64,000 nt of DNA from QHXW01 sp963768075 (lineage in GTDB: Bacteria > Acidobacteriota > Terriglobia > Bryobacterales > Bryobacteraceae). The notes beneath the pieces are model-generated. The model was not told where the DNA came from. It did no database searches and saw only the letters and a program-made list of their open reading frames with translations. Of this stretch, positions 26,760 through 36,349 are shown in pieces. The stretch is from contig CAVYHD010000002.1 of the NCBI GenBank assembly GCA_963768075.1, positions 248,001 through 312,000 on the forward strand. The letters are read 5' to 3'. Positions within the stretch are counted from its first letter, which is position 1, and each line of letters opens with the position of its first letter. The position numbers and the translations under genes are program-made.

Positions 26760-27035
26760 TCAGCCGGCAACGAACCGCGGGATGTCGTGCGCACGGAGCC
26801 GGCCGGACAGTGAGAGCAGGCGCCAGCGCGCGGACCGTGGTCGGCCGCCGCGCTGGAACTCGAAAATGGCGATGCGGTCGCGAAGGACGGATACACATTG
26901 GGACCATTTCGAATGCGGGCCAGGAAATCCGCAGTTCGGGCAGGTTCCGGGTTGGATCGCATCGGCATCGATAGCCATTGGGCACATTCTACCGCCAAAC
27001 ATTCCCCGGAGTTCATGTTTCGGCGCCGATGGCAC
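26760..27035 (-). CDS. Small zinc-finger-like protein of the integrative element
   Basis: Up to 91 residues; the start may instead be the ATG at 26978 (MAIDADAIQPG). The core CPNCGFPGPHSKWSQCVSVL, followed by RDRIAIFEFQ, has CxxC and a further Cys with a short helix, a pattern common in tiny proteins of phages and islands that bind DNA or primases. The basic C-terminus (RSARWRLLSLSGRLRAHD) may be out of frame. A run of ten G/C at 27046-27055 lies just upstream. Confidence 0.4.
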   Translation of the reverse strand: MPSAPKHELRGMFGGRMCPMAIDADAIQPGTCPNCGFPGPHSKWSQCVSVLRDRIAIFEFQRGGRPRSARWRLLSLSGRLRAHDIPRFVAG

Positions 27036-27167
27036 CCAGAACCATCCCCCCCCCCAAAACGCCAGTTGCCGTCAGCCATCAGTGCCTTTACGCGATCGAG
27101 CTGACGGGCCAACCGCGGGCCATCCGCTAGGGGATCGAAGGTTTGGCCGCGCGGAGATATAATCTGC

Positions 27168-27400
27168 TCACGCGCGGACATCGAGGTGTCCGCTGACAGA
27201 AGGCTGAACGGTTTGTTCATAGCGCTTCAGCCACTCAGTGATAGCGGACTTACGATATAAGAATTTTCCGCCCGACCTTAGTCCGCGGCGGTCCGGTGCG
27301 CAGCACGTGCCAGCGATCTGCGGTACGCTTGCAAACGCCAAGTTGAGCGCAGAAGTCGTCAAGCTCGATATAGTCATCGAGCGGATTTGAGGTTATTTGA
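27168..27400 (-). pseudogene. Excisionase / MerR-like HTH_17 DNA-binding protein, frameshifted
   Basis: One frame gives DDYIELDDFCAQLGVCKRTA then DRWHVLRTGPPRTKVGRK, the helix-turn-helix of excisionase-type proteins. After one extra A in the run at 27265-27268 the other frame gives FLYRKSAITEWLKRYEQTVQ, the expected wing and C-terminus. Together they make a normal ~75-residue Xis-like protein. The frameshift is in a homopolymer and may be a reading error; no in-frame start codon is clear. It probably directs the integrase to excision. Confidence 0.55.
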
Positions 27401-27498
27401 GTCGGTTGTTTTGCTTCCCACGTCTTACACTATGAAGCGAGTGTCCGTGGTTAGTAAATTGTCAAATAAAAAAATCAACTTTTGATGGGTCAAAGAAA

Positions 27499-27876
27499 TC
27501 ACAACTTCTTTGACCCCTGCCGTTTCATCGTCTCCCCAAAATTTTTGAGACGCACCGGAATCGCGTGTATCTGGTTGTCGGTGGGATTATCTACGCCGTA
27601 GAGGTATTTGGCGATTTGCCTATTAGTTGCGCCAGCTGCTTTCATTCTCGCCGCCTCGACCAACACATTGTGTGACGCTTTGCGGGGGGCACCGCGCGGA
27701 TTCTTTGGGTTGACTGTTGGCCGTCTACCAGTCTTGTTGGTGAGCAACTGTCCCTGCCAATAAATGACGAACCGTTTCGATGCCCAGCCCACGCTTTTCT
27801 CATCTGCGGGCAAGTCGGGCTCGAGTGATTCGGTAGGCCTTACAAACCATCCCGGGAACGGAGGTGAGTAACTCAT
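27499..27876 (-). CDS. Hypothetical protein of the integrative element
   Basis: 125 residues. The C-terminal half (NVLVEAARMKAAGATNRQIA followed by KYLYG) is compatible with a resolvase-type helix-turn-helix, so a DNA-binding role is possible. The N-terminus overlaps the next gene upstream by 77 bp in another frame. Joining the two with a one-base shift near 27860 would give a single protein of about 200 residues; I cannot decide between these. Confidence 0.4.
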   Translation of the reverse strand: MSYSPPFPGWFVRPTESLEPDLPADEKSVGWASKRFVIYWQGQLLTNKTGRRPTVNPKNPRGAPRKASHNVLVEAARMKAAGATNRQIAKYLYGVDNPTDNQIHAIPVRLKNFGETMKRQGSKKL

Positions 27877-28096
27877 TTGTGAGTCGGCCGGCTTGGCTCA
27901 GTTCCTCACAGATGACATTAAAGCTTTCGCTCCAAGTCCTCCACCGTAGCTCGCTGGGCTGCAAATTATGACCGCGAACCTTGGAGTAGGTCATCAGCAG
28001 CCTACCCTGAATCTTTCGTCGTTCAAGCACCGGCAACCATGCGAATTCCTGGCTCTCCAGCCATGGCCACGGGGCGCTATGAGATTGAGTTTCCAT
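27800..28096 (-). CDS. Hypothetical protein or N-terminal half of the 27499-27876 product
   Basis: 98 residues, Trp-rich (APWPWLESQEFAWLPVLERR), with no family recognised. It sits 7 bp downstream of the integrase stop on the same strand. The long overlap with 27499-27876 suggests that the two are halves of one frameshifted gene. Confidence 0.35.
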   Translation of the reverse strand: METQSHSAPWPWLESQEFAWLPVLERRKIQGRLLMTYSKVRGHNLQPSELRWRTWSESFNVICEELSQAGRLTNELLTSVPGMVCKAYRITRARLARR

Positions 28097-28103
28097 CGCG
28101 CGC

Positions 28104-29291
28104 TCAGCTCACCAGCTCCACAACCTTCGCTCTCTGCGGGACTCCCAGGATCCGCCGCAACTCCCGGTCCCACTTTTCGAGCGCGCTCTTTTTCTCCGGG
28201 TCATAGCTGTGCCGGTCGTAGATCGCAGTGACGCCTTTTTCGGAGTGGTTAAGAACCTGCCCCACGATGAAACGCGGTACGCCGCAAGTTTTCGTCATAT
28301 GCGTTGCGGCCGTTCGCCTCAAGTCATGCGGAGTGAACCGAGCGAGCCCGAAATGCTGCTGGTTCGCCGCGAGCGCGTTGCTCAGCCCGGCCACGCTCGT
28401 GTGGGCATCCTTGGACGTGTACCTGCTCCGGATGAGCCAGCGCCCGGGGTTCAGTTTCTTGATTTGGTCGAGCGCGAGTGATGACAACGGAACGCCGTGC
28501 TGTAGCTTGTTCTTCGCCTTCGCCGCCGGAATGAGCCACCAGCCAGTATCGGTATCGATCTCCGCCCGCTCTGCGCTAAGGACTTCACCCGAACGCTGCG
28601 CGGTGATCAAAATCAGTCGCAATGCCGCGCGACACTCTGACTCCATTGCCGCGGAGTCGAGCCGCGTCCAGAACTGCCGAATCTCGGCTTCGCTGAGCCA
28701 GCGGTCGCGCGCGTTCTTCGGCGCCGGCGGTTTCACTTTGAACGCGGGGTTTTGTTCCAGCAGGTCCTTCTCGATCGCCCAATTGAAAAGCCCGCGCACC
28801 ACTCCAAGCAGCATGTTGCCTGCAATCGGGGTGTCTTGCGCCTTGCATTCGACGAGTTCGATCACGTCGCGGCGCCGGACGTCTTCCGCCTTCCACTTCC
28901 CCCAAACTGGCAGAATGTCGCGGTCGATGTACTCGCGCAGTATCCCGCCGCTCTTCAGTTTCGCAGCATGCCGCTCCAGATAATCCTTGGCCAGTTCCTC
29001 GACCGTCGGAGCTTCGCGCCGGGCCCGCTTCTCCTCCAAAGGGTCTTGTCCGCTGTCGATATGGCGGCGTAGTTCCTTCGCCCGCTCTCGCGCGGCCGTC
29101 GCCGTCCATGCCGGCCATGTTCCGATGGTAAGGCGCCGCTGTCGGCCCTCCACCGTGTAGGTCAAGACGAAAGCGCGCGCATCGTTCGCTGTCACGCGCA
29201 AGCCGAAGCCGGGTATCTCGCCGTCCCGAACCAGCAGGTAGCCAGTGCCCGGCGCTTTCGTGCCCTTGATTGCCGCCTCATTGAGTCGCAT
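28104..29291 (-). CDS. int: Tyrosine recombinase / integrase (P4-type with DUF4102 N-terminus)
   Basis: 395 residues, full length for the family. N-terminal DUF4102-like arm (LLVRDGEIPGFGLRVTANDA), SAM-like core-binding domain (residues 95-180), and catalytic domain with R233 (TAQRSGEVL), H322 and R325 (FTPHDLRRTAATHM), H349 (LNHS) and Tyr358. All catalytic residues are present, so it should be active. It is transcribed in the same direction as the gmhA-like gene and lies between it and the rest of the element, the standard place beside an attachment site. Confidence 0.92.
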   Translation of the reverse strand: MRLNEAAIKGTKAPGTGYLLVRDGEIPGFGLRVTANDARAFVLTYTVEGRQRRLTIGTWPAWTATAARERAKELRRHIDSGQDPLEEKRARREAPTVEELAKDYLERHAAKLKSGGILREYIDRDILPVWGKWKAEDVRRRDVIELVECKAQDTPIAGNMLLGVVRGLFNWAIEKDLLEQNPAFKVKPPAPKNARDRWLSEAEIRQFWTRLDSAAMESECRAALRLILITAQRSGEVLSAERAEIDTDTGWWLIPAAKAKNKLQHGVPLSSLALDQIKKLNPGRWLIRSRYTSKDAHTSVAGLSNALAANQQHFGLARFTPHDLRRTAATHMTKTCGVPRFIVGQVLNHSEKGVTAIYDRHSYDPEKKSALEKWDRELRRILGVPQRAKVVELVS

Positions 29292-29459
29292 TTTGACTCC
29301 CTTCAGCGGCCTCCCATGTACGTCATGTACGTCTGGTGTACGTCTGTTCGTGAGTCCGCTCTGTCTCCGAGTGTCCGCCGAATTACAGCTAATGTCAAGG
29401 ATAAACTGCTTTGGGTTCAGAGGCTTGCGGATGGAAAGGTCTTTGTTTTGCGAGAGTTG

Positions 29460-30023
29460 CTATCTTATTGATTCTACATCCATGAAATAGTACCCGATCA
29501 TATGACACACAATCATGTGTGCGTCTTCAATCCGCCCCATGTGCGGCGCGCCTATTTGGATGTTGAGTTGGGCCAGCGGGCCGAGCTTCCCGCCGTCGCG
29601 GCCCGTTAGCGCCAGGGTCCGGCACCCGATGGAGTTCGCGTACTCAAGCGCGCGGATCACGTTCGGTGAGTTGCCCGAGCCGCTGATCCCCATCACCAGG
29701 TCGCCGGGCTGCGCAAAGTTGCGAAGCTGCTCCACAAACACGCTGTCGTAACTGACATCGTTCGCGTAGGCCGTGATCGTCGCCAGTTGATCGGTCAGCG
29801 CCATGATCCGGAATCGCTGGCCACGGTTGTAGCTCGCGCCCTTCACTATGTCGCAGGCAAAGTGCGACGCGGTGGAAGCGCTGCCGCCATTGCCGCACAC
29901 AAAGATGTGACGGCCGTTGGCGCGTGCGTCCTTGAACAACTCAATCGCCTGATTGACGAGGTTCAAGTCTACCGTGTCGAGTGCCTTCAAGAACTCAGTC
30001 TTGTATTCAATTGGAAAGTTCAT
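29460..30023 (-). CDS. gmhA: SIS-domain isomerase, phosphoheptose isomerase GmhA-like
   Basis: 187 residues. GmhA hallmark CGNGGSASTASHFACDI near residue 43, then GISGSGNSPNVIRAL. GmhA turns sedoheptulose 7-phosphate into D-glycero-D-manno-heptose 7-phosphate in the cytoplasm. The last gene of the minus-strand operon; its ATG overlaps the ROK gene stop by 4 bp. Its final seven codons (MDVESIR) come from the integrated element, the original ones lying at 26296-26333. A second gmhA-like gene is at 47335. Which heptose or other sugar it acts on is inferred. Confidence 0.85.
   Translation of the reverse strand: MNFPIEYKTEFLKALDTVDLNLVNQAIELFKDARANGRHIFVCGNGGSASTASHFACDIVKGASYNRGQRFRIMALTDQLATITAYANDVSYDSVFVEQLRNFAQPGDLVMGISGSGNSPNVIRALEYANSIGCRTLALTGRDGGKLGPLAQLNIQIGAPHMGRIEDAHMIVCHMIGYYFMDVESIR
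29479..29497. repeat. Attachment site, right copy (inside gmhA-like 3' end)
   Basis: Second copy of TCCATGAAATAGTACCCGA, identical to 26315-26333. On the coding strand it encodes the GYYFM end of the isomerase, so integration leaves the gene functional. Confidence 0.8.
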
Positions 30024-30871
30024 GTCAATGTTTTGGCCAGCGCCAGCGCCCCATAAAGCACGCTATCGTCACCCAGCGCAGCCCGAACTACGTCAACCCG
30101 TGCACCCGACCAGTCTGTAATCTGCCGGTCCAGCTCCGCGCGCAACGGCCCGAACAACGCTTCTCCGGCGTTGGTGATGCCGCCCCCGATTACAATGCGC
30201 GACGGATTCAGTAACATGATACACGCCTTCAGGCCAAGTGTGACATCCACCACATAACGCGCGACAAAACTCGGGTCGCGCAGCAACTCCTTGGCGCTTT
30301 TGCCGTAGTCGCGCTCCAGCCACAGGCCGCAACACAAGCGCTCGAAACAACCGCGCGCCTGGCACAAGCATTCCGGGCCGTCCGGCCGAATCGTAATGTG
30401 TCCAATCTCGCCCGCCCAGCCATCGGCGCCGCGCCAGATCTTGCCGTCCGAATAAATGCCGCCGCCAATCCCGGTCGAGAGCGTCATGTAGAACAATGGC
30501 GAGTGGCCCCGCCCCGCGCCGTATGTGGCCTCGCCCAGCGCGCCCGCGTTCGCGTCGTTGTCCATGATCGCCGGCACGCCCAGTGCGTTCGCCAGAAACT
30601 CCGTGAGATGGAAATCGTTCCAACCGCCGATGTGCGTCGAGAACGCCACCCGCTGCTGCCCAAAATCCACTGGCCCGCCGAATCCGATACCGCACCGCTC
30701 AAAGGGCGCCTCGCGTTTCCATGCGCTCGCGATTTCCACCACCTGCTCCAGCATCCAGTCGCGTGCACCGGCGCGGTTCGTTGGCCGCGATTCCCGCCGG
30801 GACATGCGATCGTCTTCGAAAAGCGCCACCGCGAATTTCGTTCCTCCGATATCAACCGCCAGCGTATTCAT
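30020..30871 (-). CDS. ROK family sugar kinase
   Basis: About 283 residues from the ATG at 30871 (MNTLAVDIGGTKFAVALFED); the longer frame reaching 31036 is not real. DIGGTK phosphate motif, catalytic Asp in IMDNDANAGALGEA, and a zinc motif of the CxCxxxGCxE kind (CLCQARGCFE). ROK kinases phosphorylate glucose, N-acetylglucosamine, N-acetylmannosamine or fructose. Overlaps both neighbours by 4 bp (ATGA), so it is translationally coupled in the sugar operon. The substrate cannot be told by eye. Confidence 0.85.
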   Translation of the reverse strand: MNTLAVDIGGTKFAVALFEDDRMSRRESRPTNRAGARDWMLEQVVEIASAWKREAPFERCGIGFGGPVDFGQQRVAFSTHIGGWNDFHLTEFLANALGVPAIMDNDANAGALGEATYGAGRGHSPLFYMTLSTGIGGGIYSDGKIWRGADGWAGEIGHITIRPDGPECLCQARGCFERLCCGLWLERDYGKSAKELLRDPSFVARYVVDVTLGLKACIMLLNPSRIVIGGGITNAGEALFGPLRAELDRQITDWSGARVDVVRAALGDDSVLYGALALAKTLT

Positions 30872-31848
30872 CCGCGCGCCGCCTCCAAAACCTCCGCCGG
30901 CGAGGCGGTCCCGGTGCCGCTTTTCATGATGGTGATGGACGCCACCAGATTGCCAAATCGCACCGCCTCCACCGCCGATCCGGTTACGGCAAGTGCCCCC
31001 GCCGCGCCCGCTGAAAAGGCGTCGCCTGCCCCGCAAATGTCGACCGGTTTTTCAACCGGTTTTGTCGGGCAGTTCTGTTCGCCGGTCGGGCCAGCGATCA
31101 GCGCCCCTTGCGGTCCATCTGTCACAATCAATAATTTGGCCCGGCAATGCTCACGTAGCGCTTGAATATCCATCTTCCCGAACGCCCGGTGGCACGCCGC
31201 TTCGGCCTCCTCCCGATTGGACTTAATGATAATGTTTCTAAACAGTTCCATGCGCTCCCGGGAGTCCGCCCAGAACACCTTCTCGGGGTGTTTGCGAGCC
31301 TCATCCGCAAGCAGATCGCGTACTGCCGAAGTCACCACGCCGCCGGCGCCGGTTTCTGCCTGGTCGGAAATCAGAATAACATCAAAAGAATCAATGGATT
31401 CAGATAGCAAATCCAGCACCTGCCGCTCGACCTGCGAATCCAGCGGAACGGTCGTGATGAAGTCTACGCGGGGCTGATCTTCTTTTCCCGTAATGGCATT
31501 GATGAGTTTTGTGTATGTAAAAGTCGCGATTCGAGAGCTGCTGATCAACATTTCCGGCGAAATACGCCGCTGACTGAGCGCGCGCTTTAGCTCCAGGCCG
31601 TGGCCATCGTCTCCCACCACTCCAAGCACGGCGATGCGGCCTAACCCAAGTGCTACCAGATTGTTAGCGACGGTTCCGCCAGCTCCCGGGCTAACTTCGG
31701 TCCGGACTACGCCGATCCGTGGAATTCCCGTTTCACGTGAAGCTTCCGATGTCGCCGGATCGTAAGTGCACCAGCGGTCGAGACAAATGTCCCCCACTAC
31801 CAGCGCGGAAAGCTTTGAAAACGCAGCTAATATCTCCGCGGTGGTCAT
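30868..31848 (-). CDS. PfkB-family carbohydrate kinase, HldE/RfaE domain I-like
   Basis: About 326 residues from the ATG at 31848, which overlaps the upstream gene by 4 bp. PfkB ribokinase fold: LVVGDICLDRW, SPGAGGTVANNLVALG, LGVVGDDGHG and, at the C-terminus, DICGAGDAFSAGAAGAL with the catalytic Asp. Similar to the kinase half of HldE, which makes heptose 1,7-bisphosphate. The adenylyltransferase half is absent, as in HldA-type stand-alone kinases. It belongs with the GmhA-like isomerase. Confidence 0.8.
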   Translation of the reverse strand: MTTAEILAAFSKLSALVVGDICLDRWCTYDPATSEASRETGIPRIGVVRTEVSPGAGGTVANNLVALGLGRIAVLGVVGDDGHGLELKRALSQRRISPEMLISSSRIATFTYTKLINAITGKEDQPRVDFITTVPLDSQVERQVLDLLSESIDSFDVILISDQAETGAGGVVTSAVRDLLADEARKHPEKVFWADSRERMELFRNIIIKSNREEAEAACHRAFGKMDIQALREHCRAKLLIVTDGPQGALIAGPTGEQNCPTKPVEKPVDICGAGDAFSAGAAGALAVTGSAVEAVRFGNLVASITIMKSGTGTASPAEVLEAARG

Positions 31849-32814
31849 TTTTGGCCGAGAATCGCGTGCCGCAGGGCCGGCAAAGTAGCCCGGTGATCGC
31901 CGCAACAATAGAAACTCTCGCCGCCATCCGCCACGGTCCGGACGAGGATGGTTTTTTGCGGCCGGAAGTAGTAGCCGGGGTCGGTTTTCGGCAATTCCCG
32001 GTGGATGTCGCCCTGGATCGGCACCAGGTCGAAGACAGCCGTTGCAAAATGGCGGATTTCGCGGCCATCCTGCCGGGCGGCGTTACGGGCCATGGCCAGC
32101 GCTTTGAGATAGACTTCGGGGGCCATGATGGCGGAGCCGAAGCAGAGCAGTACCCCGCCCTCGAGGCGCTCTACGGTTCGGGCGAAAATCAGGAAGTCGC
32201 GATAGCTGGCGGCCCCGACCGCGGCTCCGTCGCAGTTCGGGTGCTCGTGCAAAATATCGTAGCCGATTCCGGCGTGTACGGTGACCGGAACAGAGGACCG
32301 GTACGCCGCCGCGAGAATGCTGAGCTGTTTGTGCGGATAGCCGCTCGCATCGATCCGGCGGCCGGCGTTTTCGCCTAAACCTAATCCAAGCGCGGCGGCC
32401 TCGACGGCCCAGTCATTGAGCTCGCCTGTCTCGCGCCAGAGACCGAATTCGCCCGTGCGGATGTAGCGCGCCACGCTTTCCGTAGTGGCGCCGATGCGTG
32501 CCAGCTCGTAGTCGTGGATCATGCCGGCGCCGTTCATGGCGATGTGGTCAAGCAAGCCCCGCTCCACCAGATCAATGATGTGGCGATTGACGCCGGCGCG
32601 GAGCACATGCGCGCCCATCATAAGAATGCGGGCAGCCCGGCGCCCGGTTGCCTGGATGATGCGGAAGCGCGACATCCGCTAATTGCGGATGCGAGTACGG
32701 AGGCGTTGCCGCGTCGAGGGCCAGCCAGTGCGTGAGGGGAAGATCGTTCACGCGCTCGGCCAGCGGCTTGATGAGGAGCCGCGAGCGGTCAAAAACTTCG
32801 TACTTACTTGCCAT
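31845..32814 (-). CDS. Conserved protein of the sugar operon, unknown function, one frameshift
   Basis: From ATG 32814 (MASKYEVFDRSRLLIKPLAE...PYSHPQLADV) a one-base shift near 32676 joins to SRFRIIQATGRRAARILMMG and on to the stop at 31845, about 323 residues in all. Conserved-looking segments: IAMNGAGMIHDYELARIGAT, VHAGIGYDILHEHPNCDGAA, GSAIMAPEVYLKALAMARN and YYFRPQKTILVRTVADGGES. These resemble a family seen beside heptose and nucleotide-sugar genes, with a distant look of deoxyhypusine-synthase-type Rossmann proteins. Function unknown. Overlaps genes on both sides. Confidence 0.6.
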
Positions 32815-33637
32815 TGAGGAACAGCGTGTGCAAGAGTTCGCGATGGCAGAGGAAGTTGGGAATGATGAAATCCGCGCCCACTCCGGCGAGGCGCTGGCGC
32901 TTCCACTGGTCAACCACGGCGCATTCGGGCTCGTCGGTGGCTACACCGACGGCAACGCCGCCGACTTCCTTGATGTTCTCGATTTCAACGTAGCCATCTC
33001 CGAAGCCCAGGAATTCCCCGCCCTTGCACTCGGCTTTGGCGATGAGCTGCTGGATGAGAATTTTCTTGGAAAAACTCTCGTAGTCGTCGAGCGCGCCGAA
33101 TACGCCGCCGGTGAAATAGCGGTCGACATCAAGCAGGCGCGCTTCCTTGCGCATGTAGACCTGGTCGGTGCCACTCGCCAGGTACATTTTCAGGCCGCGG
33201 GCTTCGAGAGCCTCAAGCAGCTTGCGCGAGCCGGGCACGAGATATTTCTCGGGGGGCGCCGCGCCGGATTGCAGCTCTTCCAGGCGGCCGCGGATTTTTT
33301 CGTGCAGCAAATCCAGATACCTATTCTTGTACACTAGCGGATCAGGGGGATTGCCGCCGCGGGCCTTCACGTTGTCGGCGAGCTCGATCATCTGGTACAT
33401 GGTCTGCTTGCCGGTGAGGCGGCCGACGAATTCCTCGACAACCGCGCGCAGCTCCGCTTCCGTCTCGCCCGACTTCAAATCCAACAGAATCTCGAGCATC
33501 ATCGGGACCATCACATCCATCCATCCGGCGCGGATGAGAGAGATGGTGCCGTCGAAATCGAACAGGACCACGCGGGCGTCGCGGGCGTGCGCGCCCGGGC
33601 GAAGGTGCTCAATCATGGGATGTATTGATTGTGACAT
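32804..33637 (-). CDS. HAD superfamily hydrolase (sugar phosphatase)
   Basis: 277 residues. Motif I FDFDGT (Asp27, Asp29), motif II YLASGTDQ, and motif III/IV FLGFGDGYVEIENIK with GVAVGVATDEPE. A C2-type cap lies in the middle. Larger than GmhB-type heptose phosphatases. As first gene of a tightly packed operon with PfkB, ROK and SIS genes, it probably acts on a sugar phosphate made there. Overlaps the next gene by 11 bp. In the glycan context this suggests a nucleotide-sugar precursor pathway, but the substrate is inferred. Confidence 0.75.
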   Translation of the reverse strand: MSQSIHPMIEHLRPGAHARDARVVLFDFDGTISLIRAGWMDVMVPMMLEILLDLKSGETEAELRAVVEEFVGRLTGKQTMYQMIELADNVKARGGNPPDPLVYKNRYLDLLHEKIRGRLEELQSGAAPPEKYLVPGSRKLLEALEARGLKMYLASGTDQVYMRKEARLLDVDRYFTGGVFGALDDYESFSKKILIQQLIAKAECKGGEFLGFGDGYVEIENIKEVGGVAVGVATDEPECAVVDQWKRQRLAGVGADFIIPNFLCHRELLHTLFLNGK

Positions 33638-33681
33638 GAAGAGAGAGCGGTGCGAAGACCAGTGAATGGATGGAAATCCGC

Positions 33682-35847
33682 TTACATCGATTGCCGGGAG
33701 AGCTCTTCGGACTTATTCGACTTCGGTAGTCCCGCCAAGCGCTGCTTCAGATCCGCGGCGATCCGTTGCACGTTCGGAGGCTGAATCAAACTGATGTGCG
33801 TGCCGGGAACACGAACAACTTCCAGGTTGGAGGCGAGACCGCGCCAGACGCGATCCATTTCCAAGAGATGCGTCAGCCGTCCGGTTCGTGATTTGTACAG
33901 GAGTACTCGTCCATGGTAGGGCTTGGGGACGTAGTTCTTGAAGGTTGTATAAAGCGTGCGCATGAACTCGGCCTGCTTGTCTGAGTACGCCACCAGGTTC
34001 GTGAAGCCTTCCAGCTCATAGACCGCTCCCTGATTGCCGCCCTGAAAGACAAACAGAGCTCTCTTGGCGTTGGAGATGGCAGCACTCCAGACCTTGGGGC
34101 CGAACGTCTTCCAGGAGAAATTGTGGAGAAGGTCGTCGGTGATCCACAGGGGCACGTTGCGGAGCAGCTTCCAATAGTAGATTGGGCTCCACCGCGACCT
34201 CTCATAGCCGGTGTTTTGGGGCGAGCCATCGATGGAGATCAGCAGATCGACCTTGCGGCCCGACGCCTCCATTTGCTGGGCCATTTCCAGCGCGACAGTG
34301 GACCCGAGTGACGGACCGCCAAGGATGTACGGACCTTCCGGCTGGAAGGCGATCAGCTCGCTCACATAATAGGCAGCCATCCTTTCAAACGAGGACGCAA
34401 ATCCGGGATCCACGCGGTCCGGATGCGCTTGAATGCCATAGAAGTTTACGTCCGGTCCCAAGGCCTGAACCAGATGGCGGAACGTGGCGAGATCACCGCC
34501 CAGGCTGTGGACGCAGAAGATGGCAGGCCCATCTCCCTTGTCACGCAGCGGAATGATGGTCGTGACCGGCCCCGGATTCCGGTTGCGCAAGCGATCCGCC
34601 AAGGCTTCGATGGTGCGGTCTTCGAAAAATGCGTCGAGCGGCACTACCTGCTTAAATTCCTTTTCGATTTTCGTCAAGAGCCGGACGGCGACTAGCGAAT
34701 GGCCGCCGAGGGCGAAGAAGTCGTCGTGGACTGAGACGTGGTCGAGGCCGAGAAGTTCTTCCCACCAGCGGGCGAGGGATTGCTCGAACTGGTCGCGCGG
34801 GGCGCCTGGCACGGCCGGGATCGGCCTGAGTGCGGGAGCTTGCGCGATGGTGGCGCGGGTTGCGTCGCCGGCGGCGGAGGTCATGGTGGCCTCGGCGGGC
34901 GTGGAGCGAGGCGCGGCATCCACCGACAGAATCGCCGTGCTCTGCAAACGGCGCAGCATGAATTCCTCGATTTCGGCGATCACCGCGCCGCGCTCATCCG
35001 TGATGGTGATGTCGAACCGCGCTGCCTCTTTCTCCACGCTGGCGCCTTGGGGCCAGCGGATGTGGCACCAGCAGCGGCGCGGAAGGTCCGCGAATAATCG
35101 CAGACGGCGGTATGCGACCGGCACGTACAGGTCCTCGGTCTGGTCGTAGTTCGGAATGGTATACATCGCCGAGCCGGTGGCGGCATCGAGCAGCGCGGGA
35201 TGCAAACGGTACGTGGCGAGTTCAGCGGCGTAGTCGCTGCCAATTCTAGTTCACTGACCGCTTGGCCGGCGCCAAAGTGGATGCGCCGCAGACAGCGCCA
35301 GCGTGGGCCGAAATCAATGTGCTTCGCCTGCTTGGGGTTCTGGGTGTCGGGTGCCGAAAGAGAGCGCGCGCTGGTTCGACTGCGCGATGAGCGCGCCGAT
35401 GGGGTTCGGCGCAGCGGATCCCAGGGACCGCAGCGAGCCGGTGGCGCAAATCATCGCCGGCGATCCGGCGCCAGCGACCGTGAAATCAAACCCATCGCCC
35501 GCGCGTTTCAGGCGCAGTTCGATCGAGCGGCGCTTGCCGCGCCCAACCCGAAGCGGCGCGCTGAATGCGAGATGCTCGAACTCGACCGCGCCTGCACCGA
35601 AGCGTTCGCCCGCGGCCGCGAGCGTCAACTCGATGTAGCCGGTGCCGGGAAAAAGCGCGTCGCCCGCGCGCAGGCAATGCTCGTTCAGAATCCAGTGATC
35701 ATCGAAGCTGAGCTCAGTCCTGTAGACCAGAGCGTCCGGCGTGTTGGTGGTACAGACGCCCAGCAATGGATGGCGGTTCGCAGTGCCGGCGGCCCGTGGC
35801 GCCAACGCCGCCGTGTCCGTTTCGCCCCGTTTGAAGACCGGTGTCAT
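33682..35847 (-). pseudogene. C-terminal fragment of a modular polyketide synthase: DH-ACP-TE, frameshifted
   Basis: Reading down from 35847: dehydratase N-half (NRHPLLGV; LNEHCLRAGDALFPGTGYIE), a shift near 35335 into HIDFGPRWRCLRRIHFGAGQ, another near 35238 into YAAELATYRLHPALLDAATG (the DH aspartate). Then an acyl carrier protein with its phosphopantetheine Ser (DDFFALGGHSLVAVRLL) and a thioesterase (AIFCVHSLGGDL; GGPSLGSTVALEMA). The ketosynthase and acyltransferase that should precede DH are absent; the sugar transferase gene lies upstream instead. Two single-base shifts could be errors, but the missing front is real. The ACP-TE part (33682-35205) is one intact open frame. Confidence 0.75.
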
Positions 35848-36349
35848 GCGCCCGCCACCTGAGCGCGGCGGCTGTTCTTGACCGCCTGGTTTGTTCTTTC
35901 CACCCAGGCGTCGCAGGTGTGGCGCACCGAATCTGACTCCGGGACGAAAGACGCGTTATTTACCCATTCGATGAGCATGTATGCCCGCCCGCTATGCCAC
36001 CGTCAGCTTTACGGTACTCGGAAAGGCCTCGCTTGTGAAACGGACTGCTCGCGAAATCGATCCGCGGATTCGGTTTCACGAAACGCAACCTGGGCCGCGC
36101 CTCAGAAACTGGCCCCAGTATCGACCAGAATGCGTAGGCGGTCAATGATGACCATGTCATGGCGGTACTAGTACTTAGGCGCATTTCGGGCCCGCGTCCG
36201 AGGCCCGCGCACGGCCCGGCGCAGAAAGCCGGCGGCCGAGTGAGCTCACTGCGTTCAGTTGCCCGGAAGTGGAGCGGCACAGAGCTCACGGTCGGCACTC
36301 TATCACAACGCGCCTCGGACTGAAAATGCATTGACCTGGTACAGCGGAA
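35848..36349. other. Gap between PKS fragment and sugar transferase: no intact gene
   Basis: No RBS-led ORF is convincing. On the minus strand short stretches read as possible protein in different frames (MVIIDRLRILVDTG near 36150, AYMLIEWVNNASFVPESDSV near 35960, then a stop overlapping the DH frame as ATGA), each ending in a stop. This is what a deleted and decayed upstream part of the PKS locus would look like. Confidence 0.35.

Noticed and set aside
29460..29500. tRNA as the integration target
   Set aside because: I looked for a tRNA fold at the 19-bp repeat; the repeat codes for the end of the gmhA-like protein and no cloverleaf is possible.
35960..36331. 123-codon minus-strand ORF in the gap before the PKS fragment
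   Set aside because: It is low in complexity and starts with no RBS; the pieces of readable protein lie in other frames.
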